Positions 42,364 through 42,439 of a stretch of DNA of 42,439 bases are shown here, one piece after another. Location: positions 1-42,439 of the forward strand of contig CABHPA010000027.1 of the NCBI GenBank assembly GCA_902168245.1. The letters are read 5' to 3'. How positions within the stretch are numbered: position 1 is the stretch's first letter; every line of letters starts with the position of its first letter. The notes below the pieces were generated by a model. That model worked only from the letters and a program-made list of their open reading frames with translations. It was not told the DNA's origin and ran no database searches. The stretch comes from Candidatus Melainabacteria bacterium. GTDB lineage: Bacteria > Cyanobacteriota > Vampirovibrionia > Vampirovibrionales > Vampirovibrionaceae. A program made the translations under genes and the position numbers.

Positions 42364-42407
42364 GCATCATGTATTTAGTTGCACCGTCATTAGTGCATTC
42401 CATATGC

Positions 42408-42423
42408 AGCAATGACCGTGCCA
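42408..42423 (-). promoter_or_regulatory. Sigma-54 promoter of nrtABC
   Basis: TGGCAC-GGTCA-TTGCT, a perfect -24/-12 match on the minus strand. The predicted start is near 42397, giving a leader of about 150 nt that contains the two hairpins and the terminator. Confidence 0.9.
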
Positions 42424-42439
42424 GCTTTTCCTTTTCGGT

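Noticed and set aside
42380..42397. TGCAC-N8-GTGCA dyad at the predicted nrtA start site as an NtrC site
   Set aside because: The spacing is one base longer than the NtrC dyad and it overlaps the transcription start, where an activator site would not fit; it may still be a repressor site but nothing else supports it.

Overview
The window reads as chromosome of a betaproteobacterium, most likely an Oxalobacteraceae member of the Herminiimonas/Janthinobacterium type. This is judged from protein character and gene order (rpsU-yqeY-dnaG-rpoD, and a nirB-nirD-nasA-ybiB-cobA nitrate assimilation run); no database search was possible. The flanks are moderately GC-rich. The stretch from about 11.8 to 20.9 kb is visibly AT-richer and is a foreign island.

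Region 1 (1-8.7 kb): mixed housekeeping and stress genes. These are a DUF421 membrane protein, an SDR oxidoreductase, a KGG-type stress protein, an orphan LuxR-type response regulator with a degenerate receiver, a ROK sugar kinase, an unrecognised 204-aa protein, and a free-standing lipoyl domain. Then comes a same-strand run of (in transcription order) a UvrA2-like ABC protein, a heme-oxygenase-like diiron oxidase, an NPPY-type methyltransferase and a 3-methyladenine DNA glycosylase (11.45 down to 5.3 kb). The mix of possible small-molecule chemistry with two DNA-damage proteins suggests a genotoxic metabolite with self-resistance, but that is a hypothesis.

Region 2 (11802-20918): a 9.1-kb integrative island in the 3' part of a CAU-anticodon tRNA gene, bounded by 46-bp perfect direct repeats and carrying a tyrosine integrase next to the tRNA. 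Its cargo is a three-gene overlapping operon that looks like an ABC-three-component (ABC-3C) conflict system: an alpha/beta-hydrolase effector, a small middle component and a Rad50/SMC-like ATPase. Two small membrane proteins and a lipoprotein lie upstream of it. The island also has an XRE regulator, an Mrr-like nuclease, a helicase-like protein and a 500-bp hairpin-rich noncoding stretch. The island supplies a new terminator for the tRNA, while the probable original terminator now sits outside the left repeat.

Region 3 (20.9-26.3 kb): the macromolecular synthesis cluster rpsU, yqeY, dnaG, rpoD, with an intergenic terminator after rpsU and an extended -10 promoter before rpoD. RpoD has a Lys/Ala-rich N-terminus and a run of about 16 glutamates. 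Genes for a VOC protein and a YhiN-family flavoprotein follow.

Region 4 (28.2-42.4 kb): a complete nitrate assimilation locus in three transcription units. (a) nirB-nirD-nasA-ybiB-cobA, minus strand, reduces nitrate to ammonium and makes the siroheme precursor. (b) narK plus a fused PP2C phosphatase/Ser-Thr kinase, plus strand. (c) nrtABC nitrate ABC importer, minus strand. Each unit is preceded by a very good sigma-54 (-24/-12) promoter, and an NtrC-like dyad lies between nirB and narK. The nrtA leader holds two hexaloop hairpins with A1/G4, the second overlapping a strong terminator, which is the signature of ANTAR-protein (NasT/NasR type) antitermination. No antiterminator gene is in the window.
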